From positions 2,728,001 through 2,792,000 of the forward strand of contig NC_135124.1 in the NCBI RefSeq assembly GCF_050908995.1: 64,000 bases of DNA, written 5' to 3'. A program made the position numbers and the translations under genes. Positions 21,471-31,859 of this stretch are shown here, piece after piece. Origin of the DNA: Andrena cerasifolii (taxonomy: Eukaryota; Arthropoda; Insecta; Hymenoptera; Andrenidae). Below the pieces are notes generated by a model. That model was not told where the DNA came from and made no database searches. It was given only the letters and a program-made list of their open reading frames with translations. Position 1 is the first letter of the stretch. Each line of letters begins with the position of its first letter.

Positions 21471-21620
21471 CTTGTATGTGGTGTCATCAGATATTTCACC
21501 ATCACCAACAGTTAACCAGTTTCGGGGTGGAACTGGGTCAACAGTGTCGCTAGGGCATTCCCAATAGGACAGTCGGTATGTTGTGTTATTATCCATTGGT
21601 ATACCCGATCGCCAATAGTA
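21471..21620 (-). CDS. SAXO-like gene exon with Mn repeat
   Basis: The acceptor TTGTTTTAG and donor AAG|GTAAAT are both phase 0; 150 nt, 50 codons. The frame reads YYWRSGIPMDNNTTYRLSYW, then PVPPRNWLTVGDGEISDDTTYK. The Mn motif IPMDNNTTYRLSYWE is the clearest in the gene. With the preceding exon it gives SFAPIR-YYWRSGIPM, the spacing expected before the first Mn repeat in SAXO proteins. Confidence 0.9.
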
Positions 21621-21868
21621 CTAAAACAACATTTATTAATGTACATATATGAATGTAATATAAAAGTTAAATAAAATTAGGTAAATGAGAAAATCAGGTA
21701 ATAGGTGAAACAGGCTAAGAGGAAATTTTGTGAAAATAATGGAAATGGAAATGAGAACAGAATGAAATAGTATGGATGGAAATTGTACGGCAGCAAGTGA
21801 GAAGTTGGAAAGAAGAAAAACAAAAAATAGGATGGGAATGAATAGGTTTTCGTATGAAATCAGTACAT

Positions 21869-21930
21869 AATTCCAACGTTTCGGTCAGTGGTTGCGATCA
21901 TTTTCAAGGAAAGTTAGATAACGGAAGAAT
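21869..21930 (-). repeat. Inverted flank of the Penelope-like element (3' side)
   Basis: The 62 bases are the near-perfect reverse complement of 24059-24119, on the other side of the reverse transcriptase pieces. Read on the minus strand it contains ATGATCGCAACCACTGACCGAAACGTTGG. The GAAAC box follows a short potential stem (GGTC/GACC in the partner copy) and resembles the right half of a hammerhead ribozyme core, which Penelope-like pseudo-LTRs are known to carry. Confidence 0.6.
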
Positions 21931-22290
21931 ACTGCGTATGCTTTTATGCAATGATCGCGTTTGCTAGAAACGTGCGACGTGCGAGTCAGTTGAACAGTGA
22001 CTGAGGTAAACAGTAGACACAAGGCACGAGCAACTAGAGGGTAAACCAGAGTGCGGCCAAAACGATGTCAAAAGCGGTAAACGTTTTGAAATAAATAGGA
22101 AGAACGAAACTCCAAACCTCACAACCATACTGCCATAATACCACCAATTATTGCTTATGTGGTAAAAATCCATCACTCATAGGTGTCCAAAGATATAATT
22201 ACATAACGTTGGCAGTAATATGTAATAATGGTCAAACCATAGAAAAAAAATATAGAAACGAAAATTCTAACAGAAAGACATCATAAGGCA

Positions 22291-24003
22291 TTACTCCTTC
22301 AATAAGGTTGCGTAATAGTCCTGTATTTTAGGTGTTTCATACCTGAGATTTACGCTCGGTTGTTTAATCATATGTAGCGTTTCTAATAGAACTCTCTGAT
22401 TCAGATTGGCTTCTCTATCAACAACTTTGACGTTGTCAAAGTCAAATCTATGGTCGAACTCAAGTGAGTGTTTTGTTAAAGCAGTGTGTTGGAGGGGAGA
22501 TAAAAAGATATTTCTTTTGTGCTCATAAATCCGTCTTTCCAAAAGCCTAGAGGTTAGCCCAATGTAAACCTGGTTACAACCCATGCACGGGATTGAGTAG
22601 ACGATGTTAGAATTTTTAGACAAGGGTATTTTATCTTTGATTGGAGGAAACAAATGTTTAGTATAAAGTGGTAGTTTAAAGATGGTGTGTATTCCTGCTT
22701 TTCTAAACATTCTTTTTATATCATTTGAGATGTTATTACTAAAAGGTATAACCACCGTGTTTTTCCAACTAACTGGTCCAATTTTTTTTTGGTTTTCTCC
22801 TCTTTACGTTTCTCCACTAGTAACGGATGATAAATCTCAAAAATGCGCGCACGGATAATCGCAGAGACCATCTCTCTAGGGTAACCGTTACGTTTCAACG
22901 CGTCTTTAACAAGAAGCAAGTTAGCTAGTCGAAATTCGGGGTCAGAAAGTAAGATGGCACGATCTATAAGTCCCTTTATCAATTCTATTTTGTGTTGCAT
23001 GGGATGAGCAGAAAAGAAGTTGATAGCCCGACCAACTCGGCTTATGATACCAATTGGTAATAAGTTTATTGTTTGATCTGATAACTATTGTGTCAAGAAA
23101 GGTTAAACAAGAATCCTTTTCGATCTCAAACGTGAATTGAAGTCTAGTATGGAAACTGTTAAAAGTATCTAGCAATGTTTGCATATCTTCTAATTTAATG
23201 CAGGTAATGTTATCATCTACGTATCTTTTATAAAAATTAAGTTGAAATGGTACCTTTGAGAGAGAAACCGTCTCTAACCTTTCCATTACTATATTGGCGA
23301 TGACAGGGGAAATTGGAAACCCCATGGCCGTTCCAAAAACTTGTTTATAGAAAATCCCATTGAACGAAAAGATGTTAGCTTCCAATACAAACTTGACTGC
23401 TTGGAGAAAATCATCTCGATCGATTTTGGTATGTTGTTCGATTTCAATCCAACGGTGATGTAATACCTGTATGGCTAGATCAATGGGAACATTAGTAAAA
23501 AGAGATACTACATCAAGAGATACCAGTCGCATTGATTCATCAGGAACTTGGACCCTCCTAATTTCATTGCAAAATTGCCAGCTATCTACGGTGTGACACG
23601 AAGACTTTCCTACTATCTTGGAAAGTATGTTAGCCAAGAAACTAGATAGTTTGTAAGTAGGACCACCACTAGATGAAACAATGATTTTCTAAAACAAGGT
23701 TTCTTTATGCGTTTTTGGAAGCGCGTACGCTCTAGGTAGGACAGCATTGTAAGTCTTTAAACGTTTGCCTATATGTTCGCTTATTTGTTTTTTCCCCACC
23801 ATACTGGAAATAATAGAGTTCGCTTTTCTCTCAAAAGTACATGTGTATTCAAATTTTCTAACAATATATGTGGTTTCATCATTCAACAACTTCATCACCT
23901 CTGAGTTGTAAAAGTCTTTACCTACTAACACTGTGGTGTTACCTTTATCAGATTTTAAAACCAATAAATTATTATTCTCTTTAAAAAAAAAAATTTGTTT
24001 CAA
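22291..24003 (-). pseudogene. Penelope-like retroelement (RT + GIY-YIG), frameshifted
   Basis: Four overlapping minus-strand frames in order make one protein. 24003-23689 has LVLKSDKGNTTVLV and PRAYALPKTHK (RT fingers). 23637-22942 holds VSLDVVSLFTNVPI, GTAMGFPISPVIANI and the catalytic YVDD in FYKRYVDDNITCI. 23000-22716 is the connector (NGYPREMVSAII). 22755-22291 carries the endonuclease with NIVYSIPCMGCNQVYIGLTSR, the GIY-YIG signature preceded by a Cys pair. This order is diagnostic of Penelope-like elements, which prime on nicked or telomeric DNA. At least three frame breaks make it inactive. It sits in the same orientation as, and in an intron of, the SAXO-like gene. Confidence 0.92.
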
Positions 24004-24058
24004 TGATATCGAATTTAGATAACAACATATTATTGGGTTTTGCCAAATTGGTGGAGTA

Positions 24059-24119
24059 ATTCTTCCGTTATCTAACTTTCCTTGAAAATGGTCGCAACCA
24101 CTGACCGAAACGTTGGAAT
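24059..24119 (+). repeat. Inverted flank of the Penelope-like element (5' side)
   Basis: Mirror copy of 21869-21930. On the plus strand it reads CTTGAAAATGGTCGCAACCA then CTGACCGAAACGTTGG. GGTC and GACC could pair as stem II, next to the conserved GAAAC, but the expected CUGAUGA box is degenerate. Confidence 0.6.
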
Positions 24120-24305
24120 TTGATAATTCTCAAAATTGCACAATAGCTTTTATTTAATTACTTAATTAACCGAACCAGTGCGCCAAAATCATCTCTTCTA
24201 ATTAGAATAGATACGTTACTGCAAACGGCGCGCATGCGCGAGGAAACCCGTCCCCAATCCCATCACTGGGCGAGGATGCCTTCTGGTAAGAAGACTGTGA
24301 GGCTA

Positions 24306-24484
24306 TGATGCCAGATCGGGGACGGGTTTCCTCGAGAATTTCCCCCACCTTGCGCATACTACGCCGGAGCAGCGTGTCCGTGAGCTCGGCGCTTCGGAGA
24401 CCAGCTCACGGACACGGCAGCTCCGGCGTAGTGTGCGCGAGGTGGGGGAAATTCTCGATGGAACCCGTCCTCGATCTGGCATCA
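24306..24484. mobile_element. Perfect-arm palindrome (about 180 bp)
   Basis: TGATGCCAGATCGGGGACGGG...GAGAATTTCCCCCACCT is mirrored by AGGTGGGGGAAATTCTCGATGG...GATCTGGCATCA; the centre is GAGCTCGGCGCTTCGGAGACCAGCTC. Its terminal TGATGCCAGA is shared with the adjacent larger element at 24498, so they may be related. Confidence 0.85.
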
Positions 24485-24497
24485 CAGCTGTGAGGCG

Positions 24498-26185
24498 GTG
24501 ATGCCAGAACCGTGGGTTTTCGCCCACGGGCGCTACCCGCACTCTATGACCAAGCGTACCGCCATTCTACGACCAAGCGTATCCCCTCCTAGCGCCTGTA
24601 CCGCACCACAAAAGCGTACCCTACCTTCTGTCCGTGTGCCGTACGCGCTGCCTGGTCCGGCGCTCTCCGCCGAGAATTCATTTCACCGAGGTTCAAAACC
24701 CGCTGCGGAGGATTCTACTTTTTTCATTAATTATTCTCTTTCTATATTCTCAGTAGAATAAAAACTTGAAAACTGTTAATTTACAAAGCATTTTCGCAGA
24801 TGGCTAATGTACGATGTTGCTCTTCTGCCTTTTTTATACATAAACAGAAATAAATCTTTGAAATGCTACTTACAAAATAAGCTCCTTTCTAGAATGGACT
24901 CTTTAAAATTCATCTCACAATGAACAGTTAAAAGAATCGGTGATATCCGTCTCAGGAAAGCGAGTCGCCCGCTCCGCTATTACGGTCGGCTTACCACTCG
25001 CCGCCGGATTACTGTAATGAGGTTTGAAAACAATATCAACAGGTCTCGTACCAGTCTCAATAATATCAATTATACCTACAGAAGAGTTTTACTAACCCGT
25101 TCTTGGTCAATGTCACTCTTTTCGTGTTAATCAGGTTCATACATACACTCTTCCTCGGATTACTGAAATGCTTTTGGCCCCGGATTATCCGGAAAGACCT
25201 ACCCACACCACAGTTTTACTTCCTCGCTGCGAGCGAGGACTTGCGGTCCCGGGTAGGCCACCCGTTGACTGCTGAAAACAATAAAACCGTTGGACCAGGT
25301 GAAATACCCAGTGCAGAAAAAAATAGACCGAATTGCTGCGTGTTTGGACTTATTGTCGTCGACATAAATTCACCAATCCATGGGCAATACTCTGATCAAG
25401 CTGTAATGAAAAATATGAAAATTTTCATATATTCTGTACTGGATAACTCAAGTCGCTGTCGATCGAGGGTCACCCGCTGGTGCGCTATGTCACTCACCCC
25501 CAGTTTACGTCGCTCAGTCTCCTAGTCAGATGGTTCGGGAGAGGGCCCTGCCAAAGATGAATCTATTTAGTGCTAACTACTGCCTCGGATCATGGAAAAT
25601 TTCCCGGTCCCGAATATTTCTCCATAATCCGAGGAACACTGTATCTGCTTATTTGCCCGTCGATTATTTAAGAAAATTGTGCCTCTGCTCTATAGAAACC
25701 ACGAGAAGGTGGCGGGTCGACCGTAATAGCGGAGCGGGCGGCTCGCTTACCTGAAACGGAAATCACCGATTCTTTTAACTGTTCATTGTGAGGTGAATTT
25801 TAAAGAGTCCATTCTAGAAAGGAGCTTATTCTGTAAGTAGCATTTCAAAGATTTATTTCTGTTTATGTATAAAAAAGGCAGAAGAGCAACATCGTACATT
25901 AGCCATCTGCGAAAATGCTTTGTAAATTAACAGTTTTCAAGTTTTTATTCTACTGAGAATATAGAAAGAGAATAATTAATGAAAAAAGTAGAATCCTCCG
26001 CAGCGGGTTTTGAACCTCGGTGAAATGAATTCTCGGCGGAGAGCGCCGGACCAGGCAGCGCGTACGGCACACGGACAGAAGGTAGGGTACGCTTTTGTGG
26101 TGCGGTACAGGCGCTAGGAGGGGGTACGCTTGGTCATAGAGTGTGGGTAGCGCCCGTGGGCGAAAACCCACGGTTCTGGCATCAC
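24498..26185. mobile_element. 1.7-kb foldback element with 470-490-base arms
   Basis: Left arm 24498-24987 and right arm 25719-26185 are highly similar reverse complements, from TGATGCCAGAACCGTGGG at the tips to CGCTATTACGGTCG at the inner edge. The left arm has an extra partial duplication (ACGACCAAGCGTA near 24575). The 730-base core holds its own shorter inverted pair (CCTCGGATTACTGAAATGC near 25153 against CCATAATCCGAGG near 25622). No transposase is recognised. It lies in the intron between the 26.4- and 21.5-kb SAXO exons. Confidence 0.92.
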
Positions 26186-26434
26186 TGCTGTGAGGAACCA
26201 CACGGCACTTACCCCTGAACCTTGGTGCAGCAGTGTTGTTATACGAAATTTTAATCTCTTTTTGAAATTTTTAACACGTATGTCAAATTATGACTTCAAA
26301 AAAATACCAAAACTTAAAATCATTATGCAATTCTAAGGGCAGCGTATGTGCATTTTAAGAATAGGGGAGAATAAGTGTATGTGCAACAGAAATTGAAGAA
26401 ATTAATTCTACTAATTTATGTTATTCTTACTTAC

Positions 26435-26479
26435 CCGAATTGGAGCAAAGGACTGTGGCACTTTTGGTTGTACATATTT
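26435..26479 (-). CDS. SAXO-like gene microexon (45 nt)
   Basis: The acceptor CATTTTTTCAG and donor CGG|GTAAGTAAG frame 15 codons in phase 0: KYVQPKVPQSFAPIR. The segment links the Cys-rich N-terminus to the first Mn repeat, as in SAXO proteins, where an aromatic/Pro-rich linker with F-x-P precedes it. Confidence 0.85.
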
Positions 26480-26562
26480 CTGAAAAAATGAAATGTTTGA
26501 AATGAAAATTGTAACACATGAATTGGGCATTGTGTAGTATACAACCGAAAAGAAATACTCAC

Positions 26563-26622
26563 CAAACATGTGTGCTGAGGTAGGCAACAGCAGCAACAAT
26601 TACAACTTTCATCATGATCTAA
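26563..26622 (-). CDS. SAXO-like gene N-terminal Cys-rich exon (60 nt)
   Basis: The acceptor CTATTTTTCAG and donor TTG|GTGAGT frame 20 codons in phase 0: LDHDESCNCCCCCLPQHTCL. Clustered cysteines followed by H-x-C correspond to the conserved C-x-C...C-x-C-G-x-H-x-C start of SAXO/FAM154 proteins. No ATG is in frame inside, apart from the non-consensus readthrough upstream, so the initiator is in an exon further upstream. Confidence 0.8.
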
Positions 26623-26639
26623 CTGAAAAATAGACATTT

Positions 26640-27310
26640 ATTTATTTCCTGTATAAAAAGTGTATATTTTATGTATATTCCAACAAAACATGTCTATCTA
26701 CACTGTTGGACAAAATTAAGGTTTCACTATAATTTTCCGAAATCTTTGTTCATTTTCAAATGTCGGTATTTCCGCGAAAAATGGTCGCAAAAAATATTTT
26801 AAAAAAATATTTTAACGCTTGAAGTTTCTATTTTTTAAATCAAAGATTTGTCATAAAGAGTATCTATACGCATGATGTAAAGAGTAGTGTATAAGTTTTG
26901 TGTAAAAGATTTTATAAGTACGTATCTGATATTTGCAAAAGACCATCGAATGCATATGTAAAAAATGTAGGTGCTATACAGAGTAGTTGGCAACAGGTAT
27001 CAGAAACATTAACTTAAAGAGGTGATTCTACATGCCAAAGTAAAACGAAAATTAAGAATGACGAAATTCCATGTTATTAATTGTTAAAAACCCAAAACAC
27101 TCAAAAGTTGAAAACAGTAATAACCCGAACGGTGAAAGTTTTAAGGGTCCCACAGGCGTCATGATTTCGCGTGCGACTATTTGATTATTTGAACGATAAT
27201 CGTACTCCGTATAGACTGCATAGGCGTAGAACGCGATCGTATTGAATGGTACTCCAGAATTTCCATAAAATCTGTGTGCAAATCTGTGTCCGTTCCAGGA
27301 TCCTTTTAGA
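26640..27310. other. No gene recognised
   Basis: AT-rich. The end (27015-27060) has GAGGTGATTCTACATG and CGAAAATTAAGAATGACG, resembling internal blocks of the M1 repeat. Confidence 0.4.
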
Positions 27311-27321
27311 GCGAACTGTGC

Positions 27322-28175
27322 CAAGTGTGTTACCTAACTGGAGAAAGCGGTGTACAACCCTCGTGCATTCTCAGACCATCACTCCACACAAAAGAACTCA
27401 ATAATCACCTCTCTAATAAACAAAGCTATACAAATAAGCAAGAAGGAACACCTGAACCTGGAACTGAAGTACGTCAGGAATATACTCATTCGGAACGGTT
27501 TCACAAAGAATAAAATAAACCGGACATTACAAAGGACCACACAACAAACACAACTGAAAAAGAAAGGTGACAGGGAAACCAGTAAGAAGATACTAATCTT
27601 CCTGCCTTACATATAAGGAATAACAGACGGTGGTTGGGGGAATCCTGAAGAAGTACAACATCACGGCATTATTTAATACAAATACGGACACAATTTGCAT
27701 CAGCAGGAATTTTCAAGATACCCTGCTTCTGTGGGAAAGTATATGTACATGCATCAGAGAAACTGTCAGGCGGCAGAACTATTCTCCCTGTTATTTAAGA
27801 AGGAACCTGCCGACCGACAAGTTTAGACCGGTTCTGCGCAGGTTGACGCTCATTGGTGCCGAGAGAAGCTACTATTGGCTGTACCCCCACCAACGCTTTT
27901 TCGGAGCCAATGGGCTTATTCTACATGCGCGAAACGGGTTCCTTCTTAAATGACAGGGAGAATAGTGGATTGCCTGTAATCCGCTGTAACAGAGCACTAA
28001 AACACTATAGGTCATAAAATACTTTTCGATGAAACCAAACTTGTAGCCAAGGCAAAGAAGTACTTTCCCGGTTAATACAGAGAATCCCTGGATATAATAA
28101 AGCTTCCAAATAACATAAATAGAGATGCTGGGTATCAAGTCAACGCAATCTGGAACATACTCCTCCCAATTGTTT
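27322..28175 (+). pseudogene. Second Penelope-like element, C-terminal part, split by a MITE
   Basis: The connector IITSLINKAIQISKKEHLN...KYVRNILIRNGFTKNKI leads to GIFKIPCFCGKVYVHAS, the Cys-pair plus GIY-YIG signature. An inserted palindrome (27779-27965) interrupts the endonuclease. Beyond it the remaining parts follow in broken frames: GHKILFDETKLVAKAKKYFP, then IIKLPNNINRDAGYQVNAIW, which is the usual PLE endonuclease C-terminus. It differs clearly from the 22-24 kb copy, so two PLE lineages are present. Confidence 0.85.
27779..27965. mobile_element. 187-bp MITE (family T) inserted in the PLE
   Basis: The ends CTATTCTCCCTGTTATTTAAG and the reverse complement of CTTAAATGACAGGGAGAATAG, with GAAGGAACC/GGTTCCTTC inside. 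A second copy in inverted orientation is at 29773-29895 (shared: CGCATGTAGAAT, GCCAATAGTAG, CATTGGCT). Confidence 0.85.
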
Positions 28176-28395
28176 AATTGTTCAGCTGATCAATTAAAAG
28201 ATCTGTGATTGGTGATAAATGAAACGTGATCTGAGCGCGGTCAATGCATATAGTTCCGAACTACGAGGTACACGACAGTATCAACGTGTGATTTGACCCC
28301 TTTGAAAGCTAGCTGCTATGCTGGTGAAACGTCGGAATGAAATTCGCCGAAAATTCCAGCCGCAACCTACTTCATAACACCGTCGTACAACAAGA

Positions 28396-28398
<3 letters not shown>

Positions 28399-28451
<53 letters not shown>
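28399..28451. repeat. (TA)n microsatellite
   Basis: About 50 bases of uninterrupted TA, about 30-50 bases beyond the degenerate GCTGGTGAAACGTCGGAATG motif that often ends Penelope-like copies. Confidence 0.97.
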
Positions 28452-28454
<3 letters not shown>

Positions 28455-28868
28455 TATAATGTAAGAGCCGACAACGATGAGATTCTACGAATCCCATCAG
28501 CAACGCGGCAACGTCGCGAGGCGTCCGCCGCGTCGACCGTGAGCACCGCCTGGTAACAGAATTCCGTGAGAGACGGCACGACTCGACACTCGTTGCCTGG
28601 CCGCTGTGGTGTGACCAGCAGAACTAGTGTAGTCATTGTAGTGGCCTGTAGAAACAACCACCCTACAATAATATATCCTACGATTGATACGAAAATTCGT
28701 TACGTTTGTGGTCCCTTTTTGGTGTCTCATTGGTTTCTATGTAATAATTATAGGATATTTTATTGTGTCAAAAAAGTGAGATTTTATATAGGTTCAATTA
28801 CGTGAAATGTATTTAAATCGCTTTAAATGACAGGTTAAGTAAACATATTGGAATATAATTTAACTTAC

Positions 28869-28920
28869 TCGAATTTTATTCTTCGCTTCAATAATTGAAC
28901 GTTGCTGCGGGCGTGGGTAC
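28869..28920 (-). CDS. Candidate upstream exon of the SAXO-like gene
   Basis: On the minus strand an acceptor ATATTGTAG and a near-consensus donor CGA|GTAAGTTA frame 52 nt. One frame is open: YPRPQQRSIIEAKNKIR, ending in phase 0 as the next exon requires. There is no family match in this segment, so the call rests on splice signals and phase only. Confidence 0.35.
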
Positions 28921-29714
28921 CTACAATATGTAGTAATATTAGACTTGATTATAAATAACACAAGGAAAATTAGAATAAGTGTAGGTCTCGTTACATGACA
29001 CTACAATTAAAATATATATTTTTTTGATAACTAACGGATCAGGCGTACAAATCTGCATGATGGCACCCGTTTTCGTAACCAAAAACAATTTTATTGCGCA
29101 AACGTGCAGAAGTAAAATTTGCGGCGACCCTGTTAACCACAAAAAAAATTATAAACATTAATGACAAATTCAAAAAGATAGAAAATGATATTACAAAAAA
29201 AAGCAACGTCGTAAACAGAGTATGCCAGACTCACAGGAGGCTATGAAATACTATACATTCGGTGATATTTTGGAGGTAGAAAAACGTACTTATAAAGACA
29301 ATTAAATTTTATATGCTGTAAAGTATTTAGATTAATACAGATCTTCCGCATAACATGCATATGAAGAAAATTTGTTTATTAAACTGCAGTATAGTCCAGA
29401 TATCACACAAACATCTTGTAAATTATTATATTTCTCTAAAACTTCTACATAAGACAATCACTAACATCGAAAGGAAAACTGTTAAAGTTCTAAATAGATC
29501 TGTGATTATTCGACCATTCGAATATTCGGAGCGATCGAATTTGGGATTGTACCGAATAGGAATCTGAACATGCAATATTTGTTTCTACTTTATCGTGAAA
29601 TTGTTTGTTTTTCAAACGATAAATTTGGAATTTTATTAATCTTTAGTTCTATGAATTTTGCAACGAAAGGTATAAATTCTATTTAAATTTAGGGACCTAG
29701 GGCGGTATTCACAG

Positions 29715-30275
29715 TCGCTTCTTAATAATCTCAAGACCATCTCAAGCATTTGCTCAAGATGCCGTCTATTGTCATATCAGAAGGAACCCGTTTCACGCAT
29801 GTAGAATGAGCTCATTGGCTGCGAGGGAGCGTTGGTTGGGGTATAGCCAATAGTAGCGCAGAACAGGTCTTAGGCGTAGGTTCCTTCTTATATGATACAG
29901 TATATACTAGGGATGGAGTGCAAAAGAATTGTAAGATTATAATTATTATTATTATTAGATTCATAATTGCATCTTGAGGTCGTCTCTTGTGCATTTGCTT
30001 GAGGAAAATCTTGTTCAAATAATGCTCGATTTATTCACCTCCGATTAAAGTCCCGGTTAGCAACCGACATGTGGCACTCGTCGACCAGTTGGATGCTATC
30101 ATGTGGCAGTTATGTGGAACATAACTCTAACTGGAAGATTACGGAAGGTGAAGAAATCGGCCGTAAGTAAATCCTTGTATGACGTCACATGTGTCAAAAT
30201 AGACGGTAAAGCCAGGTTACATTTTCAAGACGACGTTTTAGATGTCTTGAGACGGTCTTGAGACCAACCCACAGG
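29715..30275. mobile_element. Foldback element carrying a nested family T MITE
   Basis: CTCAAGACCATCTCAAGC...GATGCCGTCTATTGTCA on the left is mirrored by TGTCAAAATAGACGGTAAAG...TCTTGAGACGGTCTTGAG on the right. The left arm is interrupted by the MITE at 29773-29895. Confidence 0.75.
29773..29895. mobile_element. Family T MITE, second copy
   Basis: The ends are TCATATCAGAAGGAACC and GGTTCCTTCTTATATGA; see 27779-27965. Confidence 0.8.
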
Positions 30276-30314
30276 TACGTCATTATTTGCGTAAAGAAAG
30301 CGAGAGTGACGTGA

Positions 30315-30420
30315 ATGAAAATGGATTTTGAAGGAGACATCGGTATTAATAATGATAATATAGCGGGCAATGGAGTTAGAAGATATATTCGTGACGTGCA
30401 AAATAACGTGAGTTTCCACG
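30315..30420 (+). pseudogene. Harbinger-like transposase N-terminal fragment (+)
   Basis: MKMDFEGDIGINNDNIAG...GVRRYIRDVQNN resembles the RDxxNPxExY region of PIF/Harbinger transposases and is a diverged relative of the minus-strand fragment at 30690-31010. It ends after about 31 codons. Confidence 0.5.
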
Positions 30421-30689
30421 AGATTAACCTACTTAACCTACAAGTAGGTTTTCATTCATGTTTTTATTTTACAATTGGAGTATTATTATGGTTAATCAAT
30501 TATGTGATTGAATACCACTTCATTTTACAGAAATAACAAGAAAACTTGGAATTTATTTACAATAATTACGATGATACTTATTATAAAACCAGGCTGTACT
30601 TCCGAAAGGCATCGGTGAAACCGATCGAGATGAAACTTCGTGGGTATTGCGAGGGCTGTGGAGAAACCCCAAATATAAAATTTTAGCTT

Positions 30690-31010
30690 GAAAAATTAAT
30701 GCGTTCAAAAGATACAGGTGTAATTGTCCATAAAAATGTACAAGTTTTTAAATTATCATCTTTGTTGCAAGCTGTCGATGATAGGATACAATTTTTAGAC
30801 ATTGTACCAGAGTGGCTGGGTAGTGCACACAACAGCTGTATATTCGAAAAATCGGCATCGTCTTTTAATTTCATCTTCATCATAATATTCAAAAGGATTT
30901 TGCATGTCACGAATATATCCTCCAATAACACTATTGTCTGCTACATTATTAGAATTATCAATGTCGCTAATATCAATATTAATATCGATGTACATCAAGT
31001 GTATCAATTA
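30690..31010 (-). pseudogene. Harbinger-like transposase N-terminal fragment (-)
   Basis: The frame IDNSNNVADNSVIGGYIRD then MQNPFEYYDEDEIKRRCRF carries the R-D-x-x-N-P-F-E-Y-x-x-x-E-x-x-x-R-x-R-F pattern of HARBI1-type transposase N-termini. The downstream frame (CTTQPLWYNV and beyond) is broken and no DDE core is present. Confidence 0.6.
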
Positions 31011-31254
31011 TGTACAAAATAAATTATAATTAAATTGAGTCTCTACTATTTGAGGTGTTTTTATTTTTATGTTACATCAGTTTTGTGATTGGGTTTATAT
31101 ATTAGTTTATTATATAAATCAATTTTTCATGTAATTTCCTGCATTATGCTCCGAATTACGATGTTCTTGAAGTCATTGTGAGGCACCGCGTGGGGTTATC
31201 CTCGCCATTCCGGAGACTCTTCGATAAATTGTTCCTCCGGCATATTATTACAGT

Positions 31255-31470
31255 ATTGTCTCGTTAGCGACTCGCTGGTCGGGACCGGCGTTGAGTCGGT
31301 ATCGTGAACAGAACCCTAATTCCGAGTGTTCGTTTCTCGCTTCTTTCTGGCCGGAGGGGGGAGCGAGATGGAACACTGCGTGCGCGGCGAGCGTGCGCGA
31401 TGGTCGCAAGCGCTTACCGTGGGCACGAAAACCGCTTCGCAAAATCTTGACGCAGGCCCGTCACAAATCT
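31255..31470. repeat. Dispersed GC-rich repeat (family G), copy 1
   Basis: TATTGTCTCGTTAGCG, GTCGGGACCGGCGTTG, TTTCTCGCTTCTTTCTG, ATGGAACACTGCGTGCGCGG and CAAAATCTTGACGCAGGCCC are repeated in order at 52684-52890. Related shorter blocks are at 42420-42545, 19265-19320 and 47750-47810. Confidence 0.85.
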
Positions 31471-31859
31471 TTTTTGCGCCCTAGGCGAACTTGTCAAAAT
31501 GCGCCGTTTATTATAATACATTTATTTGAGTTTATTGATGACCTTACTCGGAATTTTTATTCGTAGTTTAAAACAGTTGCAGTGCAATTTGTAATATTTT
31601 ATTTTAAAGTATATTTTCAACAATACCAGCAATGAAAATACCATTATGCACCTCTTGTCGACTTTCCGCCCTAGGCAGTGGCCTAATTTTGCTTATAGGG
31701 ACAAGCCAAGCTTACAGGCAGAGATCAGTATGTACATAGCCAAAGAAAGTACATATATAACGCGTCTTAGACTAAATAAATCATTTATACTTTTGAAAAA
31801 TGAAATTCTAATATTTTCGATTTTATGTACATATTTGTAACAACTATGCCAAATTTCCT

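Larger units (their letters stand above)
5345..26622 (-). other. SAXO/FAM154-like gene (whole locus, spliced)
   Basis: Exons listed separately join into one minus-strand reading of roughly 480 residues. The order is a Cys-rich N-terminus with CNCCCCC and HTC, a PQSFAPIR segment, then repeated Mn-type motifs of the form P-M-x-x-x-T-T-Y-x-L-S-Y. The clearest are at 21.5, 17.3 (two), 13.5 (two) and 5.4 kb, with TTQKHDYTWK blocks at 18.1 and 7.9 kb. This order is that of stabilizer-of-axonemal-microtubules proteins (SAXO1/2, FAM154), which bind axonemal, centriolar and basal-body microtubules through Mn repeats. In insects, sperm tails and ciliated sensory neurons would be the expected sites (inference). 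Introns are packed with transposons. The start codon exon is not certain, and the 3' end may be a readthrough to a stop at 5345 or a splice at 5387. Confidence 0.85.

Noticed and set aside
24665..24715. tRNA-like B box GGTTCAAAACC in the foldback arm
   Set aside because: No A box at the right distance and no stems; likely chance.
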